Part shown: piece by piece, positions 27,178-36,493 of the stretch
Layout of the letters: every line of letters begins with the position of its first letter
Numbering within the stretch: position 1 is the first letter of the stretch
Made by a program: the position numbers and the translations under genes
Source of the DNA: Vulcanisaeta distributa JCM 11213
GTDB taxonomy: Archaea > Thermoproteota > Thermoprotei > Thermoproteales > Thermocladiaceae
Direction of reading: 5' to 3'
Length of the DNA stretch: 64,000 nucleotides
Assembly: GCA_001316125.1 (NCBI GenBank)
Contig: BBCS01000001.1
Location: 248,001 to 312,000 of the forward strand
Notes under the pieces: model-generated
What the model was told of the DNA's origin: nothing
The model's input: the letters and a program-made list of their open reading frames with translations, nothing else
Database searches by the model: none

Positions 27178-27542
27178 TTAACCACCTCATTAAACTCATT
27201 GGCTATGTTCAGCGCCTTCTCGGCATCATCCCTATTAAACCTGGGCGGCATATAATGACTTGCTATATACGCAAATTCCAATAACAGAATTACTTCCCTA
27301 TTCCTGGTGTAGAAGTCATTTAGATGGCACTTATCATTTAATATTTTCATTAACTCCATGAAGAGTTGGGTTAATCTATGTGTACGTGGATAATCACCAA
27401 TAAGGTTATACAACAATGACTTAAGTTTTAACTGCATAAACTGTTCTACATTAAACATTACCAGGTCATAGTACCCCCCCCGTTCATACGCAAACCTCGC
27501 CTGCTCCAAAAACTCCTCAGCCCTTTGACTTAGGAAACTCAT
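27162..27542 (-). CDS. HEPN-domain protein (toxin)
   Basis: 126 residues, intact. RAEEFLEQARFAYERGGYYD, LVMFNVEQFMQLKLKSLLY, PRTHRLTQLFMELMK, then LLLEFAYIASHYMPPRF and DAEKALNIANEFNEVV. These are the usual HEPN helices, with the THRLTQL and Y-x-PP-R blocks. A seven-C run at 27475-27481 encodes RGGYYD. First gene of a two-gene HEPN/MNT operon with 26821. Confidence 0.85.
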   Translation of the reverse strand: MSFLSQRAEEFLEQARFAYERGGYYDLVMFNVEQFMQLKLKSLLYNLIGDYPRTHRLTQLFMELMKILNDKCHLNDFYTRNREVILLLEFAYIASHYMPPRFNRDDAEKALNIANEFNEVVKCLLS

Positions 27543-27566
27543 TACCCCGATTACTCAGTATAACGC

Positions 27567-27985
27567 TTATTTAATTATGCCCTTTGGAAACCAACCACTC
27601 TTAGTCCTAACCAAGCCCCCCCTCTCCTCAATGTATCTCCTCACCCTATCCCTAACGTCATCAAAACCCTTGAATCACCGCAAAGTACCTTACCATCAGT
27701 TACTGCATCGAGTATTACCATAGAACTATTAAGAACCTCATTTAACCTACTTAATGGCAACCAAACCACCTGTCCAACATCTCTCACCTCAATCCTGTAT
27801 TCACCAGTGGGTATGATGGCCATTAAATCCCAATCACTCAATGGTGTATTGTCACCCCCCCTTGCCCTGGAACCAAATAGGACAACAACCAGGGACCTAT
27901 GGCATAACTCATTAAGCAACTCCCTAAACCTAGCCTCCCTCCACCTGCTAACCTCATTGAGCGCCTCTAACCACCTGCTGTACAT
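27567..27985 (-). CDS. MNT-type nucleotidyltransferase, frameshifted at the end
   Basis: About 138 residues. ATG at 27985 (MYSRWLEALNEVSRWREARF), core VVVLFGSRARG-DNTPLSDWD with an extra Gly from the seven-C run near 27856-27862 (family: SRARGD). Then GQVVWLPLSRLNEVLNSSMV and ILDAVTDGKVL. A break near 27675 leads to GFDDVRDRVRRYIEERG and WFPKGIIK, stop 27567-27569. Overlaps the HEPN gene by 32 bp. Confidence 0.75.
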
Positions 27986-28347
27986 AATCCCACACCAGGT
28001 CCATACACCTAATTGCCTCCTCGGCCTCCCACCTCCTGTAATCGTTAATCCTAGCATCCGGGTAATGCGCCTGGACATAGTGCTGCTCAAGCAATTCAGC
28101 GCACCTAGTAACCTCCTGAGGCGCCTCCCTGCCCAGAATCTTCAATAGGTATTGAAGTAGCTCAGATGTTGAGTGGGTGATTGGTCGTGAACCACCAAAC
28201 TTAATGAGCAACCCCTTAATTAATAGCTCGACGGACTGCTGAGCAAAGAATGCCGCTGAGTCAAACCTATTGCTCGCTAAGTCCTCCTTCGCGTAGTCCC
28301 TAAACCTCCTCGCCTTATTAAGCCAGGCTCTGTCATTAAATATGAGT
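27954..28347 (-). CDS. HEPN-domain protein (toxin), start unclear
   Basis: About 130 residues: DRAWLNKARRFRDYAKEDLA, DSAAFFAQQSVELLIKGLLI, SRPITHSTSELLQYLLKIL, LLEQHYVQAHYPDARIND, EAEEAIRCMDLVWDYVQ. A textbook HEPN protein with RPxTHS and HYVQAHYPDAR blocks. No ATG is in frame at the N-terminus. An ATG one frame away near 28347 suggests an indel there. Second HEPN/MNT operon in this cluster, directly upstream of the first on the same strand. Confidence 0.75.
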
Positions 28348-28374
28348 AATGCATTATGAAGGTGCTATTAAGGT

Positions 28375-29814
28375 TTATCTCGTTACCTTCGTTGACATGA
28401 TCATTACTATGAATGCCGTGATCGAGGCTATCACGAAGGATAATATGAAGGATTCCTTACCAGGCACCTCATAGAATATGGGTATGCCATTTAGGTAATA
28501 AGCGAGTAATGGAGTCCTATATGTGGTCTCCAGGGAACCCGCGATTACCGGGCCCAGCGTATTGCCCATGAGTCTCATGGCCGTGTTTGTGCCAGTCATC
28601 GTAGCCATTCTCTCCCTGGATGCTGATGATATTAATAGCGTTATCCTGGTTACGGTCATGCCGCTATGCCTATCATGCTTATTATCATCACGATTATGGT
28701 AATCATCAACTCATGCACGTATACCGTGGCCGCCATCAATAAGCCACCAACCGCCGCTACCCCCAGATGTCATTATTAATATCCTCCTATAGCCAATGGC
28801 GTTCATTAAGATGCCGTATAATGGACCTGCAAAGAGCATTATTAGGGCTATGGGCGCCAGTGTAAGGCCTGTCCTTAGTATTGTCATGCCATAACCAATG
28901 GGCCTGGGCAACTCAAACATATACACAAGGGCCTGAAATGATAGGAACATCCCAAAGCCGGCAACGAATGACGAGAGTAGAGGCACCGCTATGTTGGGAT
29001 TTGCAAAGTCGCCTATGTTTATTATTGGGTTCTGCGTGAGCAGTTCATGATTAATAAATAGGAATAATATGGCTAATCCAAGTGCAATGCCAAGCCAGAA
29101 ATTCTCTGAAAGCCAACCCCCCCAAGTTGGAGCTTCTGTGAATGAGTAGCCAATTATTACGAAGGACATCGCCAGCAGTGCCAGGCCTATGTAATCAATG
29201 CTTTCACTAACCCTTGCCTCAGACTCAGGTAGTACCAGGTAGGCCATGAGTATTAACACGGCTAGTATTGGCAATGCCGTCTCATACGCGAACTGCCAGG
29301 AGTAATACTGGCTAGGTATGCGCCTATTGGTAATGCAACGGCCGCCCCCCCAATGGCGAATGTTGATGCGATGATACCCTGGGCAACAGGCCACTCCCTG
29401 GGTGGTAATCTCTCCCTAAGCAATGTGTAGCCAATAGGGTTTATGCTGAGTCCGATTCCCTGGACGGCCCTGAGCATTATTAGGATTGGGTACGTAGGCG
29501 CCATGCTCGTGAAGAACACGGCAATGAAGTAGACAATTAACGTTGCCAGTAGTACTTCTTCCTACCGTAACTATCGGCTAGCTTACCAAGGATTGGGGCG
29601 AGGGCAAGACCAGCGAGGGTCTCTGAGGATAGGACCACGAGACCTCTGACTCCGTTACGCCATATTGCTTCTCTATGGTTGGTAGGGATGGCATGACTAC
29701 CATCTCTACGTACATCGTAATTATCGATATAGACGCTAGAACCGCAAGGTACTTCCACGCCTCGGAACTTAGTCTAATACCACCGAGGTTTCTAAGCACG
29801 AAAACCGATATCAA
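28375..29814 (-). CDS. MFS transporter, heavily frameshifted
   Basis: About 475 residues when at least five breaks are bridged. AVLASISIITMYVEMVVMPS (helix 1), LSSETLAGLALAPILGKLAD and DSYGRKKYYW (the MFS loop 2-3 motif), RAVQGIGLSINPIGYTLLRE, AQGIIASTFAIGGAAVALPI (motif C-like), WQFAYETALPILAVLILMAY, then six more helices and the end FVIASITAFIVMIMSTKVTR. The order matches drug-efflux MFS proteins (DHA2-like, 12-14 helices). Break density is the highest of any gene here, so real pseudogenisation is possible. Confidence 0.65.
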
Positions 29815-29984
29815 TACTGATTAAAAGTCTAACTCACGACTATGTTAAAATACTTATCGCTAGGTCAGTTTCTTTTTAAATAGCCTATTGCAGTTGATTA
29901 TTTACCGTACCGTAATACCTAATGTAATTCCCAATACTGGTATTAAGTAATCCATACATGGTATACCAATTATCTAAAGTTTGG

Positions 29985-30220
29985 ATGTCCAGTGTTGTTA
30001 GTTTTAAGGTTAGGAGGGAAATTAAGGAGAAGATGGAGAGGTTTAGGGATAGGATTAATTGGGCTGAGGAGTTGAGGAGGTTTGTTGAGGAGAGAATTAG
30101 GGAGTTGGAGGCTAAGGAGAATATTAGGCATGTCATTGAGGAGCTCGAGAAAATACCAATAAGCGTCCCCCCCAAGGGTTTTCAGTAAGTTCGGTGAGGG
30201 AGGACCGTGATAGTGATTGA
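29985..30220 (+). CDS. vapB: VapB-type antitoxin, frameshifted at the end
   Basis: About 77 residues from ATG 29985. SSVVSFKVRREIKEKMERFR (ribbon-helix-helix-like start), INWAEELRRFVEERIRELEA, VIEELEKIPISV, then after a break near 30181 FSVSSVREDRDSD. The SVREDRDS ending is the usual antitoxin tail that blocks the PIN active site. Stop overlaps the vapC start by 14 bp. The seven-C run at 30168-30174 gives SVPPKGF. Confidence 0.8.
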
Positions 30221-30607
30221 TGCATCGGCATTAACTGCGTTCATCCTTAAGGAGCCTGGTAATCACTGGGTAAGTATATCATGAATTCCACATCGGTTGA
30301 TCATGTAATTAAGGAGGTCATAAACGCAATATGGAAAGCACAGATTAGGGGGGGACTTATTGCTAGGGAGTATGCCGTTAAGCTTCACGAGCTAGTAATG
30401 TCCCTAATTGGTAAAAACATAGTCCTAGAGCCTGGGAGAAGTACATCGATAAGGCATTTATGATAGCGCTTGGTCATAGAATAACCATATACGATGCATT
30501 GTACATAGCACTGGCAGCTACTAAGGGATTACCACTCCTAGCACTTAATAATAATCAGGGGGGAAGTTGCTAGAGAGGTAGGCGTGAACGTCATCACGCC
30601 GCTGTAA
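30207..30607 (+). CDS. vapC: VapC-type PIN-domain toxin, frameshifted
   Basis: About 133 residues bridged. GTG at 30207, MIVIDASALTAFILKEPGN (first Asp), HVIKEVINAIWKAQIRG (Glu), IALGHRITIYDALYIALAAT (third acidic residue), then GLPLLALNNNQ and EVAREVGVNVITPL. PIN-domain RNase, normally held by VapB. In place of the usual L-x-T-x-D of the fourth acidic position there is LALNNNQ, followed by a six-G run (30548-30553) and a frame break. Other breaks near 30272 and 30432. Confidence 0.75.
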
Positions 30608-30611
30608 GTAT

Positions 30612-32088
30612 TTACTTCCTTAATGATCTAACAGGCGGTATAGTATTTAAGTGCATTAACTCATCAGGTATTGCCTTGTTTAGGGCTATCTCCCTATAGA
30701 TATAGGCAGATGGTCTCCAGTACTGCCTCTTAGTTGTGTAATCGACGTAGAGGAGTCCGAATCTCATGCTAAAGCCTGAGGCCCATTCGTAATTATCCGT
30801 CAATGACCAGTGCAGGTAACCCCCCCTAACATCAACCCCCCCATCACTCAAGGCCCTATACACCTGGTAAATGTGACTAACAAGGTAATACGGCCTTAGG
30901 TAATCGGCCGAGTCGGCTATCCCATTCTCGGTAACGTAAATGGCAGGTGATACCTCCTCCAGTACTTTATCAATACATCGTATAAGCCCTCTGGGTAAAA
31001 CTCCCAACCAAAGTCGCTGCATGGCCTATTGTCGGGGGCTTACGGAATTCCTCTCACAGGCATGCCCATAACCTGGCACGACCACGTATGAATTATCACT
31101 AACCAACCTGACTACTAGCCTCGAGTAGTAATTCGCCCCCCCAATCCAATCAAGCCTATTCCTAAGGTCCTCCCTAACCTCACCATACAGGTTACCATGG
31201 ATTATTGCATCAAAGAATGACCACCTGGCATCCTGCTCTGCCAACTCTACGGCCTTAGAATCTTTCTCTGTCAATGGTGTGTAGGCATTATTCGCGTAGA
31301 TAATTCCCACGGGTTTCTTACTAACCGTTTTAATTGCGTCATAAGCCCTGGCATGGGCCTGTATTAAATTAACCAGGGCCTTTCTCGCAAGGTCAGGATT
31401 TAGATAACTTGGTGGGAAGCCTGATTTAACGTTGACATAACCGTTCCAAGCAACCACGTTCGGTTCATTCATTGTTGAGTACATGTCGACTAAGTCATCT
31501 AACTTCCAAGCCACATATGCTGCAAACCTGGCGAAGTTAATCACCGTCTTAATGTCAAGCCAACCTGTGGGTCCGGAAAGATCGCCTTTCCTGACCCTTA
31601 TTGGGTCATGAACCATAGTGGTAATGGCCAGTGATAGAGGTTTAGTATGAAGAATATGTTTCTATTCTTCAAATCATTGAATATTGCCCTATAGTGCTCA
31701 ATGGCAGCCTTATTAGCTACTTCATCGAGCCTCTTTAGATCACGTTCATCAATGTCAACCTTAATTACTTTATCACCAACAACCTCAACATTACCACTGG
31801 GTGGTTCAGGCATTGGCTTTGGGAATATCCTGGACCACTCAACATTAACTCTGGCAATGTCGAGCCCCATCCTAACGGCGTTATCATGGAATACCCTGTA
31901 TAGCTCCAATAGCCAGGCCCATTCTCGGGCAGGTCACCACTAACGAGACCAGATACTATGTTATCTTTATCATGAACCCAAACCCACCAATCACTATTTA
32001 CATCCTCATCACCCAGAACACCCATCTCATGCTGAAAACCGGCCTGGGACCAGCCAAACCTGAAGTTCTTGGGAAATGATATCGGCAC
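30612..32088 (-). CDS. lacS: GH1 beta-glycosidase (LacS type), frameshifted
   Basis: About 490 residues, colinear with Sulfolobus beta-glycosidase. [54 protein letters not shown], acid/base Glu in [41 protein letters not shown], nucleophile Glu in [39 protein letters not shown]. Breaks at 31908 and 31605 are each GGG read as GG; another lies near 31030. Runs of seven C at 31136, 30820 and 30836 each add one Gly relative to LacS (DWIGVNYY, VRGYLHW). Hydrolyses beta-glucosides or beta-galactosides. Confidence 0.9.
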
Positions 32089-32183
32089 ATATAGGCTAGG
32101 TCAATGGCATTTTTAGGAATTACCTAAGGTTCATGAAGCCCTATGGGTGATGCTTAAGGTTTTTCACAGGGCATTAATTAATA

Positions 32184-32765
32184 ATGGCAGGAATGAAAAG
32201 GAGGAAATACAGTACATACCTATCGTTAGGTCTTGCATTCTCCATTATTGGCTTTATAATAAATGCAATTTCCCTCATTATCCCGTTACTGCTTTTTCTC
32301 GGAATATTCATAACATTTTTCGGACTTATACCAATATCGAGGTACCTCGGCATTTACTATAGACGTAGCGCCAATGCAGCTGGTATAATCTTAGCAGTGG
32401 TTTATGTGTTGATTACGGCTGGTCTCGTCTTCCTCTCAATAACTAAATTAATTAGTCAAATGAATGGTGCGGAGATTATATCAGGAAGTATCAAGAGCAT
32501 TAATGTTGTTGAGGGGGGGTCAAACATAGCCTTTGCTACTATTGGATCTGTAATGTTCGTAATGACCTGCCTCATTAATGCACGCACTGATTATTTAGCA
32601 GTGACTATATTGAGGGCATTCGTCATGTCAATATTTGCGGTATTCGTGGTCTCAGTCATTGTAAGTGCAATTACTGCCTCATTGGTTTCATCGGCATCGT
32701 TAGTAGCGCTACCGCTTATTACAGTCATGTACATAGAATTCGTAAGGGGGTTAAGGATGAGTTAA
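32184..32765 (+). CDS. Hypothetical membrane protein
   Basis: 193 residues, intact, about six helices: LSLGLAFSIIGFIINAISLI, LLLFLGIFITFFGLIPIS, AGIILAVVYVLITAGLVFL, AFATIGSVMFVMTCLI, FVMSIFAVFVVSVIVSAI, SLVALPLITVMYIEFV. Basic N-terminus (AGMKRRKYS). Seven-G run at 32512-32518 encodes EGGSN. Family not recognised. It precedes another membrane-anchored protein by 63 bp. Confidence 0.6.
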   Translation: MAGMKRRKYSTYLSLGLAFSIIGFIINAISLIIPLLLFLGIFITFFGLIPISRYLGIYYRRSANAAGIILAVVYVLITAGLVFLSITKLISQMNGAEIISGSIKSINVVEGGSNIAFATIGSVMFVMTCLINARTDYLAVTILRAFVMSIFAVFVVSVIVSAITASLVSSASLVALPLITVMYIEFVRGLRMS

Positions 32766-32828
32766 TTACGTAGGAATTACACAATAGGCATAATACTTAT
32801 ATACATGGCTCATTAAGTCATCAAAATC

Positions 32829-33352
32829 GTGATCAGGAAAAATAAATACATAAAGTACGTGGTTATTACGGTAATGATAGCAATACTGATAATGGCGTTA
32901 AAGTCAGTATCGCAGCCTAATACCATACAAATAAGGGTGGAGGTTCAGGGAATGGGCCCGTTGGTCAACGCCACGGTGACATACATGGAGTTTGTTCAGT
33001 CATACACGACTCAAATGCTCCATGCCTATGGCACGACTACCACGAATGATGAGGGTATTGCTGTAATTCCACAACCGCCACCCCCCCATTACCAGGTAAG
33101 GAAGATGTAATTACTATAACAATTAATGCGACAATAAACGGATCACTCATTTTCAAATCATACACTCTCTACTTAACGAATGAGAACTTTACAAATCAGA
33201 TAAATATAACGATATCAATACCCCGGGTAAACAATTCAACGGGTAATACTAATTACGGTAACCAAAGCATGTTCTTAATAGCCATAGTCATTATAATAAT
33301 TATCGTGCTAATAGCAATAATAATCTCGCTAATGAGGAGATCAAAACAGTAA
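32829..33352 (+). CDS. Hypothetical surface protein anchored at both ends, frameshifted
   Basis: About 174 residues. GTG start, helix VVITVMIAILIMALKSV, then a beta-rich outer domain (IQIRVEVQGMGPLVNATVTY, GTTTTNDEGIAVIPQPPP). The seven-C run at 33081-33087, where frame needs five, breaks it. Continues LPGKEDVITITINATINGS, YTLYLTNENFTNQINITI and a C-terminal helix MFLIAIVIIIIIVLIAIIIS with RRSKQ. Carboxypeptidase-regulatory-like (transthyretin-type) pattern in V-x-V-x-G..L.NATVT is possible but not certain. Confidence 0.5.
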
Positions 33353-33466
33353 TGACATATGCATTAAGGATCCCTGGTCTCAAAATTATTTATCTCATTA
33401 AATTCGTTTTCCACGCGGCACTTTAGCCACATTATTTTAAATATAAACTTCCTGTATGATAATAAC

Positions 33467-34555
33467 TTGGGGGTTGATAATGGTAGGTACTCGTTGATGA
33501 TGGGTAGTGAGGCCTTGGTCCGTGGTGCTATTTACGCAGGCGTTAGGTTCTACGCTGGTTACCCAATAACGCCGGCAACGGAGATCGCTGAGTACATGTC
33601 CCAGTTATTGCCCAGGGCCGGTGGTATCTTTGTGCAGACTGAGGATGAGTTGGCGGCTATAAACATGGCCATTGGCGCCTCGGTGGCTGGTTGGAAGTCC
33701 ATGGTCGCCACTAGTGGGCCAGGCTTCTCACTGATGCAGGAGGGTATTGGGCATGCCATTAATGCTGAGGTGCCATTATTAATCGTTGATGTCCAGAGGG
33801 GGGGAGGCCCATCAACCGGTCAGCCAACAATGCCATCGCAACAAGATGTTTTTCAGGCCAGGTACGGCTCCCATGGGTCTTACGAGATAATAGTCCTAAG
33901 TCCCAGCAATGTCCAGGAACTGTTCTATTTAACAATAGACGCAGTTAACCTATCAGAGCAATACCGCACACCAGTGATATTACTCACGGAAGAGGTCACC
34001 GTACACCTGTGGGAAAAGATCTACGTGCCAGACCCTGGAGAATACCCGGTGTTACCCCACGTCACGCCGCCCACGCATGGTGATGAAGGGTTCCTGCTCG
34101 AAAGTCAGCTTCATGATGAGAGGGGGGGCTATAATGTGGCCAATGACCCTGAATTGTCGGCTAGGGCATTATGGCGGTTGATAAGGAAGATTAGGGATAA
34201 TGTGGATAAGATATCGAGAATTGAGGTTAAGTATGTGGAGGATGATCCCGAGGTCTTCATAGCGTCCTATGGATGTACAGCAAGGTCGGCGCTGGCGGCC
34301 GTTAAGATGCTTCGGCGGGATGGCTATAAAGTCGGCTTCCTACGGCTTGTGACACTCTGGCCATTCCCAGAGGGCGCCATTAAAAACGCCGTAAGGGGTG
34401 CGAATACCATTATCGTGCCTGAGATGAACGCTGGTTATATGGCTAATGAGTTCAGGATGCTCGGCTTAAATGTTGTACCGATTCCAAAGCTTGGCGGTGA
34501 AATGCCAACACCAGAGGAAATATACAATGTAGCCAGGGGGGGTGTTATCTCATGA
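33467..34555 (+). CDS. korA: 2-oxoacid:ferredoxin oxidoreductase, alpha subunit
   Basis: 362 residues. ALVRGAIYAGVRFYAGYPIT (pyrimidine-binding start with GYPITP), GGIFVQTEDELAAINMAIGA, MVATSGPGFSLMQEGIGHA, then VQRG-GPSTGQPTMPSQQDV, and VFIASYGCTARSALAAV. Matches KorA-type subunits oxidising 2-oxoglutarate or related 2-oxoacids with CoA and ferredoxin. Runs of seven G at 33798-33804 (QRGGGPSTG; family QRGGPSTG), 34122 and 34536 each add a Gly without breaking the frame. First gene of a four-gene operon; stop overlaps the beta ATG. Confidence 0.9.
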   Translation: MGVDNGRYSLMMGSEALVRGAIYAGVRFYAGYPITPATEIAEYMSQLLPRAGGIFVQTEDELAAINMAIGASVAGWKSMVATSGPGFSLMQEGIGHAINAEVPLLIVDVQRGGGPSTGQPTMPSQQDVFQARYGSHGSYEIIVLSPSNVQELFYLTIDAVNLSEQYRTPVILLTEEVTVHLWEKIYVPDPGEYPVLPHVTPPTHGDEGFLLESQLHDERGGYNVANDPELSARALWRLIRKIRDNVDKISRIEVKYVEDDPEVFIASYGCTARSALAAVKMLRRDGYKVGFLRLVTLWPFPEGAIKNAVRGANTIIVPEMNAGYMANEFRMLGLNVVPIPKLGGEMPTPEEIYNVARGGVIS

Positions 34556-35393
34556 ACCCACTCATTCAGAAGTACCTACGCAGTGAGTATGCCCAGGGTA
34601 AGAGGAGGACAATATTCTGCCCCCGGATGCGGTAATGGCATAATACTTGGATACTTCATTAGGGCCATAGATGAGTTAAAGCGCGAGGGCAGGTTTGATG
34701 ATTCTAAGCTATACATAGTGACGGGCATTGGATGCTCAGGCAATATACCAGTACCACTTAAGTACAACATCGTACGCGCACTTCACGGTAGGGCATTATC
34801 AGTCGCCACAGGCATAAAGCTTGTTAGACCCGATAGCGAGGTTGTAGTGTTTGCTGGCGATGGTGATTTATTGTCAATAGGCGGCAATCACTTAATACAT
34901 ACAATAAGGAGGAACGTTGGTATAAAGGTCATCCTTGTCAATAACATGCTCTACGGTATGACCGGCGGTCAAGTAGCCCCCAACAACGCCCATGGATGCC
35001 ATAACCCACACGACACCCTACGGCAACCCAGAACCACCACTTGACGCCTGTAGATTAGCAATATCGCTCGGCGCCACCTACGTAGCCAGGTGGGCAGTAC
35101 CACTGGCTAAGCAGTGCATTCAATCAATTAAGGAGTTACTACTTCATAGAGCTTCGGCCTACTTGAATGCTTATCCAATGCCCCGTCTATCAGGCAGGTA
35201 CGTAATCGGCATCGATAGGCCTTCAAAGATAATGGATTACTTCCTGAAGATAACCGTAGTATCTAATGAGCCGAGGTATGGGGGGGATAAGATCACCATT
35301 GGTAAGTTTGCGGATTACGAAAGGCCAACCTATGAGGAGATCATGTGGAGTATAATGAGTAGGGTGAGGGAGGATGGTGGTCATGAGGCGTAA
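34552..35393 (+). CDS. korB: 2-oxoacid:ferredoxin oxidoreductase, beta subunit, frameshifted
   Basis: About 280 residues. ATG overlaps korA stop. TIFCPGCGNGIILGYFIRAI, GIGCSGNIPVPLKYN, then the TPP motif VVVFAGDGDLLSIGGNHLIH to NNMLYGMTGGQVAP and TTPMDAITHTTPYGNPEPP. Two breaks: C4 to C5 at 34620-34624 (inside FCPGCGNG) and again at 34977-34981 (QVAPTTP). At 35145-35195 the text HRASAYLNAYPMPRLSGRY replaces an expected HRGFAYLN..-QCPVYQGRY; two compensating indels would explain it. Carries thiamine diphosphate and probably an Fe-S ligand in CPGC. Confidence 0.85.
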
Positions 35394-35625
35394 GCCGACT
35401 GTGATTAGGATTGACGTGGATAAGTACCTATGCAAGGGTTGCTACATATGCGTTGATAAGTGCCCGACGAAGGTGTTTGAGGTATCGGACGCTGTCGGTG
35501 ATTACGGGGCATTCCTACCCGTGGCTAAGTACGTGGAGAGGTGCATTGATTGTGGAATTTGCGAACTCTACTGCCCTGACTATGCAATAACGATTATCAG
35601 GGGGGGTGGTGAGGGTGAGGCTTGA
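35374..35625 (+). CDS. korD: Ferredoxin-like delta subunit of 2-oxoacid oxidoreductase
   Basis: 83 residues with two 4Fe-4S motifs, CKGCYICVDKCP and CIDCGICELYCP, typical of the electron-transfer subunit. Start overlaps the korB end by 20 bp; ATG at 35383 is an alternative. The seven-G run at 35601-35607 lies near the C-terminus (IIRGGGEGEA), which overlaps the next gene. Confidence 0.85.
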   Translation: MVVMRRKPTVIRIDVDKYLCKGCYICVDKCPTKVFEVSDAVGDYGAFLPVAKYVERCIDCGICELYCPDYAITIIRGGGEGEA

Positions 35626-36214
35626 GGTCAGGTTTGCTGGCTTTGGTGGCCAGGGCGTGATTACGGCTGGCAGGTTATTGGCGTTAATTGTTATTGAGGC
35701 TGACCCAAGCTTATACGTGGTCTATAGCCCATCATACGGCTTCCAAACCCGTGGTGGTGACGCATTATCAGACGTAATAATCAGTGATGAGGAGATAGAC
35801 TACCCAAAGGCTAGGAGGTTAGACCTGGCATTCCTACTCACACAACCGGCGTATAACAAGTACTGTGGTTATGTTAAGGATGACGGGCTTATAGTCATTG
35901 ACGACCACGTTAATAAGGCCGACAAAACGCAATGCGACGTTAAGAGGCACCGTGAATTAAGTATAATAGCCAATGCAAGGCTAATGGGCAATGACGTATT
36001 CGCATCAACAATAATACTAGGCGCGGCAATAAACTACCTAAGCAATACCGAGCTACTAAAGGGTAAGTTATCGCTAGAACAATCAAAACGAGTAATTACC
36101 AACTACTTCAGGGAAACATTAATAGGCAGGAGGACAGGGACCGAAGAAATAATTAATAAGAATATCAAGGCACTGGAGATTGGTTATAAAATAATGCAGA
36201 TGAGTCCCTTTTAA
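35606..36214 (+). CDS. korC: 2-oxoacid:ferredoxin oxidoreductase, gamma subunit
   Basis: 202 residues, GTG start within the end of the ferredoxin gene. EVRFAGFGGQGVITAGRLLA (family start motif), VVYSPSYGFQTRGGDALSDV, IISDEEIDYPKARRLDLAFL, GLIVIDDHVN, ASTIILGAAINYL. This is the CoA-proximal catalytic-gamma domain. Gene order alpha-beta-delta-gamma and the tight overlaps indicate one operon and one complex. Intact. Confidence 0.85.
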   Translation: MVRVRLEVRFAGFGGQGVITAGRLLALIVIEADPSLYVVYSPSYGFQTRGGDALSDVIISDEEIDYPKARRLDLAFLLTQPAYNKYCGYVKDDGLIVIDDHVNKADKTQCDVKRHRELSIIANARLMGNDVFASTIILGAAINYLSNTELLKGKLSLEQSKRVITNYFRETLIGRRTGTEEIINKNIKALEIGYKIMQMSPF

Positions 36215-36248
36215 TTTAAAATAAATTTATCTGTACATAACATAAATA

Positions 36249-36491
36249 TTAATCAGCACCGTAATACTCCTCAGACTGCTTTGGCATTGCCAACTCAGCC
36301 ATCCTCGATATTATCCTATCCTCGCAAATGACGTCATCGGATGTTAATACACCACATGGATTACCCCTATCATCAACCACAAGCAAGTGCTTAACGCCAT
36401 ACTCACTCATCAACATGGCAGCCCTATAAATACTATCACTTAACCTCACGGAAACTAACCTATTGAATGAGCAGCATTGACCAACACTCAC
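36249..36491 (-). CDS. CBS-domain fragment
   Basis: 80 codons. VSVRLSDSIYRAAMLMSEYG, VKHLLVVDDRGNPCGVLTS and DDVICEDRIISRMAELAM form one CBS motif; a pair is normal. GTG start immediately follows the stop of the truncated FAD oxidase. It could be a small independent gene or the 3' end of a longer CBS protein joined to the oxidase by a deletion. Confidence 0.45.
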   Translation of the reverse strand: MSVGQCCSFNRLVSVRLSDSIYRAAMLMSEYGVKHLLVVDDRGNPCGVLTSDDVICEDRIISRMAELAMPKQSEEYYGAD

Positions 36492-36493
36492 AT

